Source of the DNA: Mycobacterium sp. Marseille-P9652
Lineage (GTDB): Bacteria; Actinomycetota; Actinomycetes; Mycobacteriales; Mycobacteriaceae
DNA: 64,000 nucleotides
Assembly (NCBI RefSeq): GCF_902652685.1
Contig: NZ_CACRUY010000008.1
Span: forward strand, 78,887-142,886
Direction: 5' to 3'
The notes beneath the pieces are model-generated. The model was not told the DNA's origin. It saw nothing but the letters and a program-made list of their open reading frames with translations, and did not search any database. The position numbers and the translations under genes were made by a program. The first letter of the stretch is position 1. Each line of letters begins with the position of its first letter. This document shows positions 1 through 8,649 of the stretch, piece by piece.

Positions 1-963
1 CAGATGGAACCCGAGGTGCGGTTCGCGGAGTTGTCGCGGTCGCCTGAATTTCCCATCACGGTGCCGGTGGCGCTGTTCGGGGACTACGAGCGGCGGACAG
101 GAACGGGGATCCTGATCACCGAGCGAATAGCGTTTGGCGGCAACGGGATCGAACCGCAGTATCACAAGTGTCTCGACTACGAAATGCCGGAGCCGCTGGA
201 GCACTATCGGGCGTTGCTCAGGGCGGTGGCCCGTCTGGGGGGTACCCACCGGGCCGGGCGGCTGCGAGCCGACCTGGCCGCGCCGGCGGTGGAGCGGGCG
301 CCGCTGAGCCGGGAGAAGTTGGAGCGGCGGCTTTCTCAGCTCGCCGCCTTCGCGTCGGAAACCGATTTGCTGCCTGCACATGTCGCGGCTCCGGAATTTC
401 TGGCCCGCTTTCGCCGCGACGCTCACCGGGTCGCCCGTGACACCGACCGGGTCCTGGAGGGGCTCGCGGCCGACAGCGACTATGTGGGGCTGTGCCATTG
501 GAACGCCAACGTCGACAACGCCTGGTTCTGGCGGGATGCCGAGGGCCTGCACTGCGGGTTGATGGACTGGGGATGCGCCGGCCCGATGAACCTCGGGATG
601 GCCGTCTGGGGTGCGATGTCGGGAGCCGAAACCGACCTGTGGGAGCGGCATCTCGACGAGTTGCTCGGTGTGTTCGTCGCGGAATTCCGGCGCTGCGGGG
701 GACCGGATCTTCAACCCGATCGGTTGTTGCGGCACACGGTGCTCTACGCCGCGGCGATGGCGATTGAGTGGTTGCTTGACGTACCGGCCCTGTTTCGGTC
801 GCGATTCGGTGCCGACGTCCCGGTCAGTCGCATGGATCCGCGCATCAAGGAGGACGAGACCCTGCGCGCGCCGCTGCAGATGCTGTGCAACGTCCTGTAC
901 TTGTGGGAGCGGCACCGGGTGGGGGAGTTGCTCGATGCCGCCCTGGCGGACGCGCGGGTGTGA
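1..963 (+). CDS. Aminoglycoside-phosphotransferase-like (APH/kinase fold) protein, 5' end outside window
   Basis: The reading frame is open to the left edge, so the gene probably starts upstream; the first in-window ATG is at 4 (319 aa from there). The C-terminal half shows the APH-type catalytic block: HWNANVDN (residues 165-172 from that ATG), where the HxDxxxxN signature is expected, then MDWG (187-190), matching the metal-binding DxG. The usual catalytic Asp is Asn here, so activity is uncertain. The fold suggests an ATP-dependent small-molecule kinase or a related pseudoenzyme; the substrate is unknown. The next gene follows on the same strand 83 bp later and is probably independent. Confidence 0.6.
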   Translation, partial: QMEPEVRFAELSRSPEFPITVPVALFGDYERRTGTGILITERIAFGGNGIEPQYHKCLDYEMPEPLEHYRALLRAVARLGGTHRAGRLRADLAAPAVERAPLSREKLERRLSQLAAFASETDLLPAHVAAPEFLARFRRDAHRVARDTDRVLEGLAADSDYVGLCHWNANVDNAWFWRDAEGLHCGLMDWGCAGPMNLGMAVWGAMSGAETDLWERHLDELLGVFVAEFRRCGGPDLQPDRLLRHTVLYAAAMAIEWLLDVPALFRSRFGADVPVSRMDPRIKEDETLRAPLQMLCNVLYLWERHRVGELLDAALADARV

Positions 964-1046
964 ACACCTCAAATAACTTCCACCACAGTAGTTTCAGCAG
1001 TCACATTCCCGGCTTTCTTGTCGGGGAATCGCTTTATCGTTCGAAC

Positions 1047-2435
1047 ATGGGTTCGAGTGACCGGGATGAGATCGACGCCGACTATGCCGCGCTTCGCGCG
1101 GCAGTGTCGCGCATCCTCGGGCACTCCTATGACGCGCTCACCTGCCCGGAGCGGCTGGTCTATCTCGAGCGACTCGAACGCGAGACGCGTCGACTGCGCG
1201 CACCCCAGCACGCCCTGATCAACCAGCTGGCCGCCCAATCCAGTGACGAGCAACTTGGCGGCACGCTGTGTTCAGCTCTGGCGAATAGGTTGCGCATCAC
1301 CAAGGCCGAGGCCGGGCGGCGCATCGAGGACGCCGAGCAGCTGGGGGAACGCCGGGCGCTGACGGGGGAGCCGCTCGCGCCGCGGTTGGCCGCGACCGCG
1401 GCCGCCCAGCACGAGGGCCTCGTCGGCGACGGGCACGTGAAGGTCATCCGCCAGTTCTTCGCCCACCTCCCCACCGAGGTCGACGAGTGCACCCGGCACG
1501 CCGCCGAAGCCGATCTGGCCGCCCGCGCCGCCGAATACCGCCCCGACGAGCTGACCAAGTATGCCCAGCGGGTCATGGACTGGCTGCACCCCGACGGCGA
1601 GTACAGCGACGCGGAGCGGGACCGCAAGCGCGGCATCACGCTGGGCAGGCAGGAATTCGACGGGATGTCGCGCATCAGCGGGCTGGTCACCCCGGAACTG
1701 CGGGCGGCCATCGAGGCTTTCCTGGCCAAGCTGGCCGCCCCGGGGTCTTGTAACCCTGAGGACGAGACACCGGTGGTCGATGACGCACCCGACGAAGAAG
1801 CGGTGCGGCGCGACAACCGATCCCAAGCGCAGCGCAACCACGATGGGTTGCTGGCCGGGCTGCGCGGCCTATTCGCCGCAGGCACCCTCGGCCAGCACCG
1901 CGGCCTGCCCGTCTCCATCGTCGTCACCACAACGCTCAAGGACCTCGAGGCCGCCACGGGCAAAGCCGTCACCGCCGGCGGCACCATGGTGCCCATCGCC
2001 GATGTGATCCGCTGGGCCGGCCACGCCCACCACTACTCCCCCGCAAGCGGGAGGTGCCCCCAGGCCATCTTCGACGGAAGCAAGCCGCTCGCGCTTCACC
2101 ACACCAAACGGCTGGCCTCCCCGGCGCAACGAATCATGTTGTACGGCAAACACCGCGGCTGCACCGCGCCGGGCTGTGACGCCCCGGCCTACCACGGCGA
2201 AGTCCACCACGTCACCGGCTGGACCAAGACTCACCGCACCGACATCGACGACCTCACCATGGCTTGCGGCCCCCACAACCGCCTCGCCGAGAAGGGCTGG
2301 ACCACCCGCACCAACGCCCGCGGCGAAACCGAGTGGATACCACCGCCCCACCTTGACCACGGACAACCGAGAACCAACACCTTCCACCATCCGGAGAAGT
2401 TCCTATCGGACGAGGACGACGACGAACCCGATTGA
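1047..2435 (+). CDS. 13E12 repeat family protein (DUF222 plus HNH endonuclease domain)
   Basis: This is a 462-aa protein from the ATG at 1047. A helical DUF222 region fills the N-terminal two thirds. The C terminus carries the HNH nuclease core: [18 protein letters not shown], then the CGPHN stretch shortly before the end, with Cys and His residues spaced as in metal-bound HNH motifs. Members of this family occur in many copies in mycobacteria and are thought to be selfish or repeat-associated. The protein has an odd insertion: HHY is followed by SPASGRCPQ before AIFDG, where relatives normally read HHYLAIFD (from memory). That extra stretch is encoded by a small GC palindrome (see separate repeat entry). 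Confidence 0.85.
   Translation: MGSSDRDEIDADYAALRAAVSRILGHSYDALTCPERLVYLERLERETRRLRAPQHALINQLAAQSSDEQLGGTLCSALANRLRITKAEAGRRIEDAEQLGERRALTGEPLAPRLAATAAAQHEGLVGDGHVKVIRQFFAHLPTEVDECTRHAAEADLAARAAEYRPDELTKYAQRVMDWLHPDGEYSDAERDRKRGITLGRQEFDGMSRISGLVTPELRAAIEAFLAKLAAPGSCNPEDETPVVDDAPDEEAVRRDNRSQAQRNHDGLLAGLRGLFAAGTLGQHRGLPVSIVVTTTLKDLEAATGKAVTAGGTMVPIADVIRWAGHAHHYSPASGRCPQAIFDGSKPLALHHTKRLASPAQRIMLYGKHRGCTAPGCDAPAYHGEVHHVTGWTKTHRTDIDDLTMACGPHNRLAEKGWTTRTNARGETEWIPPPHLDHGQPRTNTFHHPEKFLSDEDDDEPD
2036..2062. repeat. Short palindromic repeat inserted in frame within the 13E12 gene
   Basis: CTCCCCCGC is followed by AA and then GCGGGAG, forming a GC hairpin with a small bulge, and continues into GGTGCCCCC. 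It adds about eight codons to the 13E12 protein without breaking the frame. Similar CCCCC...GGGGGTACCCCC elements are dispersed in mycobacterial intergenic DNA, and one related copy lies at 41247-41271 in this window. Confidence 0.5.
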
Positions 2436-2443
2436 CGCGCGTG

Positions 2444-3550
2444 TCACGGGCCCGTTGTGAGCACCTCGGCGCCGCCGTCGGTGATGTGGACGGTGTCGCG
2501 GCGAAAGACCGCGCCCACGCCCCCTTCCCACACGTAGGCCGTGACCGCGAGCACCATCCCGGGCTCCAACCGGTTGTCTTCGTCCGCCGCCGAGAGCGAT
2601 TCGGAGACCACCGGTGGATCGAAGCCGAGTCCAAGTCCGTGCGCGACCGGCATGGGCGGTAGCGGCTCACCGGCGGACTCGTAGGCGGCGAGCAACCCGG
2701 CAGAGGAAGCACCCGGACGGCAGGCCGTAATCAGCCTGTCCCACAACGCGTCCGAACGCGCGAAGAGCCCGTGGCCGTCGGCCGCGTCGCCCGCCGGGCG
2801 GGTGCGGCCCACTTCGGCGACATAGCCGTTCGCCAGCGCGCCGGCGGCTAAGACCACGAGATCACCGGAAGCCACGTCACCCGTGCCCCCGGCGCGCCGC
2901 CAGGGGTGCTGCCGGGACGTCACCCACGCCGCGTCCTGAGTGGCCGGCGTGCTCACGCCGCCCGCGGCCATGGCGCCCATCATCGCGGCCGCCAACGCGC
3001 GCTCCGACACACCCGGCCGGAGTTCGGCTGCGGCCGCGGCTATTCCGCGTTCGGCCACGCTAACCGCGAGGCCCATCGCGTCGATCTCGTCCGGCGTCTT
3101 GATGCGTCGTGCGGCACGCATCGCCGGCTCGGCGTCCACGATCTCGGCATGGGGAAAGGCCTCGGGCAGCAGCGCGGCGAAGGTCGGCGTGATCGCGTCC
3201 GTTCCGACCCTGCGGGCCGTCTCGGCACCGTCGATCTTTTTCAGCACATCGATGAGAGTCATTGGGTTCCAGGCCAGCCCGTAGAGCCGCTCGCGCCCGA
3301 TCTCGTCGGGGACACCCTCGTCGTCGGTGCTGTTGAGGTAGATATCGCCTGTCGCGCGCACCACGACGCAGACCGGGCCGAACGGCCGCGTCCCGGCGAT
3401 CCACAGCTGGGGCGCGCCGGTGACGTAACGGACGTTGGCCTGCCGGCCCAGCACCAGGACGTCGAGGTCGTGCGCCTCCATTTGCGCGAGCGCGCGCGCC
3501 CGGCGCCCCGTGCGCAGCGGCCGCGGGTCGGGCGTGACCTCAGTCGCCAT
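2444..3550 (-). CDS. M24 (Xaa-Pro peptidase/creatinase fold) family protein with degenerate metal site
   Basis: This 368-aa protein has an N-terminal creatinase-like domain and a C-terminal pita-bread domain. Of the five M24 metal ligands only His304 (VAHGLG) is clearly kept. The first Asp is Ala235 (GDLVVLAAG), the second is Glu246 (GYVAEVGRT), and the two late Glu positions are Thr337 and Arg351 (FRRDTV). It is therefore probably not a conventional dinuclear metallopeptidase. The start overlaps the stop of the upstream, apparently intact M24 gene by 11 bp, so the two are co-translated and may form a heteromer of one active and one inactive chain. The gene converges on the 13E12 gene. Confidence 0.8.
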   Translation of the reverse strand: MATEVTPDPRPLRTGRRARALAQMEAHDLDVLVLGRQANVRYVTGAPQLWIAGTRPFGPVCVVVRATGDIYLNSTDDEGVPDEIGRERLYGLAWNPMTLIDVLKKIDGAETARRVGTDAITPTFAALLPEAFPHAEIVDAEPAMRAARRIKTPDEIDAMGLAVSVAERGIAAAAAELRPGVSERALAAAMMGAMAAGGVSTPATQDAAWVTSRQHPWRRAGGTGDVASGDLVVLAAGALANGYVAEVGRTRPAGDAADGHGLFARSDALWDRLITACRPGASSAGLLAAYESAGEPLPPMPVAHGLGLGFDPPVVSESLSAADEDNRLEPGMVLAVTAYVWEGGVGAVFRRDTVHITDGGAEVLTTGP

Positions 3551-4781
3551 AGGGGGTGTACGGGTAGTCGGTGATCGGCGTGTAGCCGCCCTCGGTGATG
3601 ACGACGATCTCCTCGCTCCGGTAGCCGCCCGTTCCGTCCTCCCAGACCACCGGCTCCAGCACCAGCACCGTGCCGTCGGGGAGGACGAAATTGTCGTCGA
3701 ACTCCTCACCGAGGTCGGTCCCGATCATGGGCGCCTCGGCCGGATACGTGCCGATGCCATGGCCCAGATAAAAGTGGGGCAGCCAGGGTTTGCGCCCGCC
3801 GTTCGCGGCGATGGCTGCGCGCGCCAGATCACCCGACGTGGCGCCGGCCTTCGTCACCGCAAGCACCGCATCCAGGATCGCCCGCCACTGCCGGAACTGG
3901 TCCTGCTGGCGCGGCGAGGGCCGGTCGCCGACCAGCCAGGTCCGCCCGAAGTCGGAACAATATCCGGCGTAGGTGATGCTGATGTCGGTCCACAGCACGT
4001 CGCCGGCGGCAAGCTCACGCCCGGAGGGCAGCAACGGCAGCGCGAGGTCGCCATGGGTCGTCCACACCCCCGCCTCCCGCGAAGCGGGCATGACCTGCCA
4101 GATCGCCTCCAGCATGTTGGTGGTCGCCCCCAATTCGAAGGCGCGGCGCACGAGCGTCGCCGACAAATCGGTCTGCCGCACGCCCGGCGCCAGCGCCTTC
4201 TGCACGTCGGCCATGGCCGCTTCGGTGATGCGGCAGGCGCGACGCAGGCAGGAGAGCTCGTCGCGCGTCTTGACCAGTTGCGCGGCCGCCACCACGATCG
4301 CGGCGTCGGACGGGGCTCCGGACGGGAACAGGGTGGCCGCCGACCGTCGCATGGCCCCGGTCAGTTCGTCGACCGCGACCGATGCGCCGCGCGGGATCAG
4401 GTCGGCCAGCTGCCGCGCGAAATCCGCTATGCCACAATCGAATTCGAGATAGACGGGGCCGTGCACGTGGTCAGCGGGCACCGGCGGATCCGCGGCCGCC
4501 CCGCTGCGGAACGGCATGAACAGATGGGGGTGTTCATCGTCGGCCAGCACGACCGCCACCGGGCGCTCCACGTGTGACAGGCCGGCGTCCAGCAACGGCC
4601 AGCTGGCGCCCGTCGCGTAGCCGACGTAGCCGTTCATCGACAGGATCAGCGCGTCGACGCCGTGCTCGGCCATCGCACCGCGCAGCCGCGCGCCGACCTC
4701 GGAACGCATCCGCGCCCAGTCGGGCTCGTCCGGGATGTCGATGAGCGAGCCGCGGGCACTGAGGGAGCCATGGGCCGACAT
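3540..4781 (-). CDS. M24 family metallopeptidase (Xaa-Pro dipeptidase/creatinase-like)
   Basis: This 413-aa protein has the full set of M24 metal ligands by eye: the Asp pair in WTDIS and CSDFGRT, His in YLGHGIG, Glu in VLEPV, and Glu in YRSEE. The family includes Xaa-Pro peptidases, creatinase and some lyases; the actual substrate is unknown. ATG 4781 is preferred over the in-frame GTG at 4787 because GAGGGGG lies five bases upstream of it. It is the third gene of a TetR - P450 - M24 - M24 operon, starting 10 bp after the P450 stop and overlapping the next gene by 11 bp. Co-expression with a P450 suggests processing of a small molecule rather than bulk protein turnover. Confidence 0.85.
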   Translation of the reverse strand: MSAHGSLSARGSLIDIPDEPDWARMRSEVGARLRGAMAEHGVDALILSMNGYVGYATGASWPLLDAGLSHVERPVAVVLADDEHPHLFMPFRSGAAADPPVPADHVHGPVYLEFDCGIADFARQLADLIPRGASVAVDELTGAMRRSAATLFPSGAPSDAAIVVAAAQLVKTRDELSCLRRACRITEAAMADVQKALAPGVRQTDLSATLVRRAFELGATTNMLEAIWQVMPASREAGVWTTHGDLALPLLPSGRELAAGDVLWTDISITYAGYCSDFGRTWLVGDRPSPRQQDQFRQWRAILDAVLAVTKAGATSGDLARAAIAANGGRKPWLPHFYLGHGIGTYPAEAPMIGTDLGEEFDDNFVLPDGTVLVLEPVVWEDGTGGYRSEEIVVITEGGYTPITDYPYTPYGD

Positions 4782-4791
4782 CTTCACCCCC

Positions 4792-6021
4792 TCACCATGT
4801 CACGGGCAGCTCGTACACACCGTAGGCCAACGAATCGTGTTTGAACGGAAGCTCCTCGACCGGCACCGCCAGCCGCAGCGTCGGGATCCGGCGGAACAGA
4901 GTGGGCAGGACGATCTGCAGTTCCATCCGGGCCAGCTGCTGACCCACACACTGGTGGCGGCCATACCCGAATCCGACATGCGGTCCGTCGTCGCGCCGCA
5001 GGTCCAACCGTTCGGGCTCCGGGAACTGGCGCGCATCCCAATTGGCCGGGGCGACGTCGAGGATGATGCCCTCGCCCGCGCGGATCGTCTCGCCGCCGAC
5101 CTCGATGTCCTCGACTGCGATGCGGCGCTGGCCGGTCTGGATGATGCTGAGATACCGAATCAGCTCCTCGACCGCGACCGCGACCGCCTTCGGGTCGTCG
5201 GCGTCGCGCAGAAAGGCGAGCTGCTCGGGATGGTCGAGCAGCGCCGCGACGCTGAGGCTGATCATGTTCGCGGTCGTCTCGTGGCCGGCGATGAGCACGC
5301 CGGTGGCCAACTGGGCCGCCTCCCGGACGCTCAGCTCCTCGGCGTTGACGCGCTCGGCGAGGTCGGACACCAAGTCCTCCGAGGGACCGCCCATCTTGGC
5401 CCGCACGAGGTTGGCGAGGTACTTGGCCAGCGAGGCGGCGCCCTGCGCGGTGTCCTCGGCGGTCGCGTATCGCCCCATGCCGCGCTGGGCCTGTTGCTGG
5501 AAGAACTCGGCGTCCTCGTACGGCACACCCAGCAGCTCGCTGATCACCAGCGACGGCACGGGCAGCGCCAGCGTGCTGACGATGTCGCCCGGTTTCGGGC
5601 CGGCCAGCAGCGCGTCGATGTGGTCGTCGGTGATCTTCTGGACCGCGGGGCGCAGCGCCTCCACCCGCTTGAACGTGAACGGCTTGGACAACATCCGGCG
5701 GAAGCGGGTGTGCTCCTCGGCGTCGGAGGTGAACACCGAGCGCGGGCGCGTGTGCACCGTCGCGAGCATTCCCTCGTTCCAGTGCGGGTAGCCGGGCAGC
5801 CGGTCGTCGACGCTGGCGCGCGAGTCGGCGAACAACGCGCGGATCGCGTCGTATCCGTGAATCAGCCAGGGCGTGCTGCCGTCCCAGATCCGCACCCTGC
5901 TCAACTGACGGGTTTGATTGAGCGCCAACGATTGTGGCGGCGGGGCAAACGGGCATCCCGGCGCCCGCGTCATCGGGAATTCCGGGACGCCGGTCTCATC
6001 AGCCGTGAACGTGTCGGTCAT
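4792..6021 (-). CDS. Cytochrome P450 monooxygenase
   Basis: This 409-aa protein has the P450 signature elements: I-helix AGHETTANM, the K-helix ExxR in VEELIRY, and the haem-binding loop FGYGRHQCVG with the Cys thiolate ligand at residue 358. General resemblance is to soluble bacterial class I P450s of the CYP105-like type; I cannot name the family. ATG 6021 follows AGGAGG with ideal spacing and overlaps the 3' end of the TetR gene by 23 bp. No ferredoxin gene is adjacent, so electrons must come from elsewhere. The overlap with tetR implies that the repressor controls this P450 and the two M24 genes behind it. Confidence 0.9.
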   Translation of the reverse strand: MTDTFTADETGVPEFPMTRAPGCPFAPPPQSLALNQTRQLSRVRIWDGSTPWLIHGYDAIRALFADSRASVDDRLPGYPHWNEGMLATVHTRPRSVFTSDAEEHTRFRRMLSKPFTFKRVEALRPAVQKITDDHIDALLAGPKPGDIVSTLALPVPSLVISELLGVPYEDAEFFQQQAQRGMGRYATAEDTAQGAASLAKYLANLVRAKMGGPSEDLVSDLAERVNAEELSVREAAQLATGVLIAGHETTANMISLSVAALLDHPEQLAFLRDADDPKAVAVAVEELIRYLSIIQTGQRRIAVEDIEVGGETIRAGEGIILDVAPANWDARQFPEPERLDLRRDDGPHVGFGYGRHQCVGQQLARMELQIVLPTLFRRIPTLRLAVPVEELPFKHDSLAYGVYELPVTW

Positions 6022-6715
6022 CGTCCTCCTTGCTCGAACCCCAACCCGCCGGACCAACGTGCACCGGCGCGCGCCACAGCCCGACGATCGCGTCGATCAG
6101 GCCCTCCCCGGCGACCGGCCAGGCCGACCGTGCTTGGGGGCCGTGTTCGGCCAGCGCCGCCTCGTGCTCGGCGCAGGTGTGCATGAGCAGGTTGCGGACC
6201 ATCACGATGCGCTCGGCACGCACGCGCCGGGGCAGGTCCGGCAGGCAGCGGTTGATGCCGTCGATCGTGCGCACCAGGAGCGGCGAGGTGAGGGCGTCCC
6301 TGGTGACCACGTGCCGGTAGGTGGGGTCGGCCATCGCCTGGGCCGCGAACCGTGCATACCAGCTCGGCGTGCCGAGCGCGGCGAGGTGCTCGGTGAGCGG
6401 GCGCACCAACGCGCCCACCCAGTCGCGAAGCTCGGCCGAATCGCCGATGCCGTCGAGCATCTGCGTCCGCAGTTCCTCGATGGGCGCCCGGTGCTTGCTC
6501 TCGATCGCCCGCAGCAGGTCCGTTCGGGTGCCGAAGTGGTAGCAGGCGGCGGCGTTGTTGCCCTGCCCGGCCGCCTCGCTGATCTGCCGATTGGACACGG
6601 CGTACATGCCGCGCTCCGCGAACAACACCTCCGCGGCCGACAGGATCGCCTCTCGCGTGTTCATCGACCTGGGGGAACGCGCCAGCCGCTCGGCGGTCAT
6701 CGTCTCAGTGAACAC
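5999..6715 (-). CDS. TetR/AcrR family transcriptional regulator
   Basis: This 238-aa regulator has an N-terminal helix-turn-helix: REAILSAAEVLFAERG, then the recognition region ISEAAGQGNNAAACYHFGTRTDLL. The C-terminal ligand domain is all-helical. The start is taken as GTG 6715, preceded by GGAGG; ATG 6700 is the alternative. It is the first gene of the operon leading to the P450 and two M24 genes, and its last 23 bp overlap the P450 start. An AT-rich inverted repeat directly upstream (6726-6749) is a likely autoregulatory operator. Confidence 0.9.
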   Translation of the reverse strand: MFTETMTAERLARSPRSMNTREAILSAAEVLFAERGMYAVSNRQISEAAGQGNNAAACYHFGTRTDLLRAIESKHRAPIEELRTQMLDGIGDSAELRDWVGALVRPLTEHLAALGTPSWYARFAAQAMADPTYRHVVTRDALTSPLLVRTIDGINRCLPDLPRRVRAERIVMVRNLLMHTCAEHEAALAEHGPQARSAWPVAGEGLIDAIVGLWRAPVHVGPAGWGSSKEDDDRHVHG

Positions 6716-6725
6716 GGCCCTCCAT

Positions 6726-6749
6726 GTTAAATCAAGCAGTTTATTTAAC
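6726..6749. promoter_or_regulatory. Candidate TetR operator (inverted repeat)
   Basis: GTTAAAT and ATTTAAC form perfect 7-bp arms around a 10-bp spacer, 11 bp upstream of the tetR GTG and within the divergent gap to the gene at 6829. The site is very AT-rich against a GC-rich background. Autoregulation is inferred from position. Confidence 0.55.
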
Positions 6750-6828
6750 TCACATGCCCGCGCGCCCCGTCACCGGCCGTTCACCGGCCCGACGCCCCGG
6801 GTCCAGCGGCGCGGCTTAGGGTCTCGCC

Positions 6829-7356
6829 ATGAATCCGCTGCAACGCCTGGCGCGCAACCCGACGGCCTACCGCCTGCTGGTTCTCGACCGGCACCGCATC
6901 GCCGAAAGCCTCGAGGAAGTGATCCGGTTCGTCACCACCGGCCGGGCCGGCGTCCTGGACCTGTTCGGCGTGCCGAACGTTCGCATCGTCACCTCGGGCC
7001 GCAAGACGGGCCTCGCGCGCACGGCGACGGTGCAATACGTGCCGATGCCCGACGGACTGGTGGTGGTCGCCTCGAACTGGGGCCGCGAGCGTCACCCGTC
7101 GTGGTCGGCGAATCTCCTGGCGAGCGAGCGGGTCACGGTGCGCGAGCGCGGCCACCGCTTCGTAGCCAAGGTCCGGTTGCTCAACGGGGCCGAACGAGAC
7201 CGGGCCTGGGCGACCGTCGTGGCGCAGTGGCCGAACTATCGGGTCGCTCAGGAGCGCGCCGGCACCCGCCGGTTCCGGTTGTTCCTCCTGACGCCGACGC
7301 CCGCCCAGGACGCTCCGTCGAGCGGCCTGCCCGCGGGCGCCGCGACGGCGCCCTAA
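6829..7356 (+). CDS. Nitroreductase/deazaflavin (F420)-dependent oxidoreductase family protein (Ddn-like)
   Basis: This 175-aa protein belongs to the split beta-barrel flavin/F420 family that is expanded in mycobacteria. Visible family marks are VRIVTSGRKTGLARTATVQYVP near residues 53-74, where the GRKTG loop normally contacts the cofactor phosphate, and SNWGRERHPSWSANLLA further on. It probably uses F420H2 to reduce an unknown substrate. It is divergent from the tetR-P450 operon and may share its control region. The stop codon overlaps the convergent DUF2231 gene by 4 bp. Confidence 0.8.
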   Translation: MNPLQRLARNPTAYRLLVLDRHRIAESLEEVIRFVTTGRAGVLDLFGVPNVRIVTSGRKTGLARTATVQYVPMPDGLVVVASNWGRERHPSWSANLLASERVTVRERGHRFVAKVRLLNGAERDRAWATVVAQWPNYRVAQERAGTRRFRLFLLTPTPAQDAPSSGLPAGAATAP

Positions 7357-7847
7357 CCCCCCGGGTGCGCCTTCTTCAGGTGCTCGATCTCGCCGCCCCA
7401 GACGGATTGGGCGCCGGCGTCACCGACCCGGTAGATCTGGACCGTCGAGGCGATGCCGACGGCGAGCGTCAGTATCCCGACCGCGACATTGATTGCGGTG
7501 CGCCGGCTTTCGAACCGGCCTTCGGTGAAGCGCAGGACGACCAATCCGATCGCGATCAACAGCAGCGCCCCGGAGAAATAGATCATCGCCTGGCCGCGCT
7601 CGGCATGCTCTTGCAGGATGGGGCTGGGCTTGGCCCTCAGGTCGTAGAGCCATTCGCCGGCGTCGATCGTGATCGGCGTCAGAACCATGTTCGCCACGGC
7701 CAGGAGCAACGTCAGCCATAGCAGCTGACCGCGCCGGGCGGCGGGCCAGAAGCCGCACACGACCTCCAGCAACGCGGTGAGTGGTACGAGCACCACGATG
7801 AAATGCAGAAACAGGGCATGGGCCGGCAGCCCGCCGATGACGGTCAT
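7353..7847 (-). CDS. DUF2231 family membrane protein
   Basis: This 164-aa protein has four predicted hydrophobic helices: LPAHALFLHFIVVLVPLTAL, a stretch through LLWLTLLLAVANMVL, one through MIYFSGALLLIAIGLVVL, and one through INVAVGILTLAVGIASTV. The pattern matches the DUF2231 family of bacterial inner-membrane proteins of unknown function. ATG 7847 follows GAGGAG; an in-frame GTG lies one codon earlier. It is tail-to-tail with the F420-type gene, with the two stop codons overlapping. Confidence 0.75.
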   Translation of the reverse strand: MTVIGGLPAHALFLHFIVVLVPLTALLEVVCGFWPAARRGQLLWLTLLLAVANMVLTPITIDAGEWLYDLRAKPSPILQEHAERGQAMIYFSGALLLIAIGLVVLRFTEGRFESRRTAINVAVGILTLAVGIASTVQIYRVGDAGAQSVWGGEIEHLKKAHPGG

Positions 7848-7908
7848 CACACTCCTCGGCTGGTGGTGGTTGAGGCTCGATCCAGGTTGGTCCGGCGACG
7901 ACGCCGGC

Positions 7909-8544
7909 CTAGCTACCCAGCCCCTTCTTGATGGCCGCGTCTTGCTTCTGGCCGACGTCGGTGACGAAGTCCGGCGGCGCGAGCATGTCCTTGGGGCCGT
8001 CGAACTCCAGCGTGACGAACGCCCTGCCCTCGGTGAAGAGCAGCAGCGTCACACCCTTGGAACCATCCGGTGAATTGCCCAGCAGCGTCGTCCCACCGGC
8101 GCCCACGGAGGACGGCTGGGTCGTCGGGTTCTTGATGGCATTGGACTGCCCGCTCTTGGCACTGTTCAGGGCGTTGGTGGCCGCACCGGGGTCCGCGAGC
8201 ACCTGAATGGTGTCCTTGATGATGCGACTGCCGTCGTCGTTGCTGAACGTGGTCGCGACGCCCGGTTGCCCGTTGGGGTTGGCGGTCGGCGGGGCGCCCG
8301 TGAACGGGATCGGTGCATCGATGTCGGACGCCTGGATCAGCAGCCCGGTGTAGTCGTTCGGCTGTGCCGACCCCGGCGCCGACGTCGACGCCGAGGTTGA
8401 CGCCGACGGCGCTGACGTGCCGCTGCTCGACGATCCTGGCGTCGACGGCGTTCCCGTCTTCTTGCTGTCGCATCCGGCCAGCGAGCCGGTCAGGGCCGCC
8501 CCCGCCACCACGCCCGCGACCACGAGCTGAGAAAGTTTCGTCAC
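7909..8544 (-). CDS. Putative secreted lipoprotein
   Basis: This 211-aa protein begins at GTG 8544 with a lipoprotein signal: MTKLSQLVVAGVVAGAAL, then the lipobox LAGC (Cys near residue 24). A Ser/Thr/Pro-rich low-complexity linker of about 40 residues follows, and then a folded domain of unknown type (NDYTGLLIQASDI... to the end). The linker is typical of mycobacterial surface lipoproteins. It lies downstream of the sigma factor gene on the same strand with about 105 bp between them. Confidence 0.75.
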   Translation of the reverse strand: MTKLSQLVVAGVVAGAALTGSLAGCDSKKTGTPSTPGSSSSGTSAPSASTSASTSAPGSAQPNDYTGLLIQASDIDAPIPFTGAPPTANPNGQPGVATTFSNDDGSRIIKDTIQVLADPGAATNALNSAKSGQSNAIKNPTTQPSSVGAGGTTLLGNSPDGSKGVTLLLFTEGRAFVTLEFDGPKDMLAPPDFVTDVGQKQDAAIKKGLGS

Positions 8545-8649
8545 ACCGCGCTCCCGTCCAGGTCCTTGAAGGCGACACGTCCGAATGGCACAGTACATCT
8601 CCGCTGTGCCCGAGCGTGCCGGGGAAGGGCCCGGCCGGGAACGGGTGCG

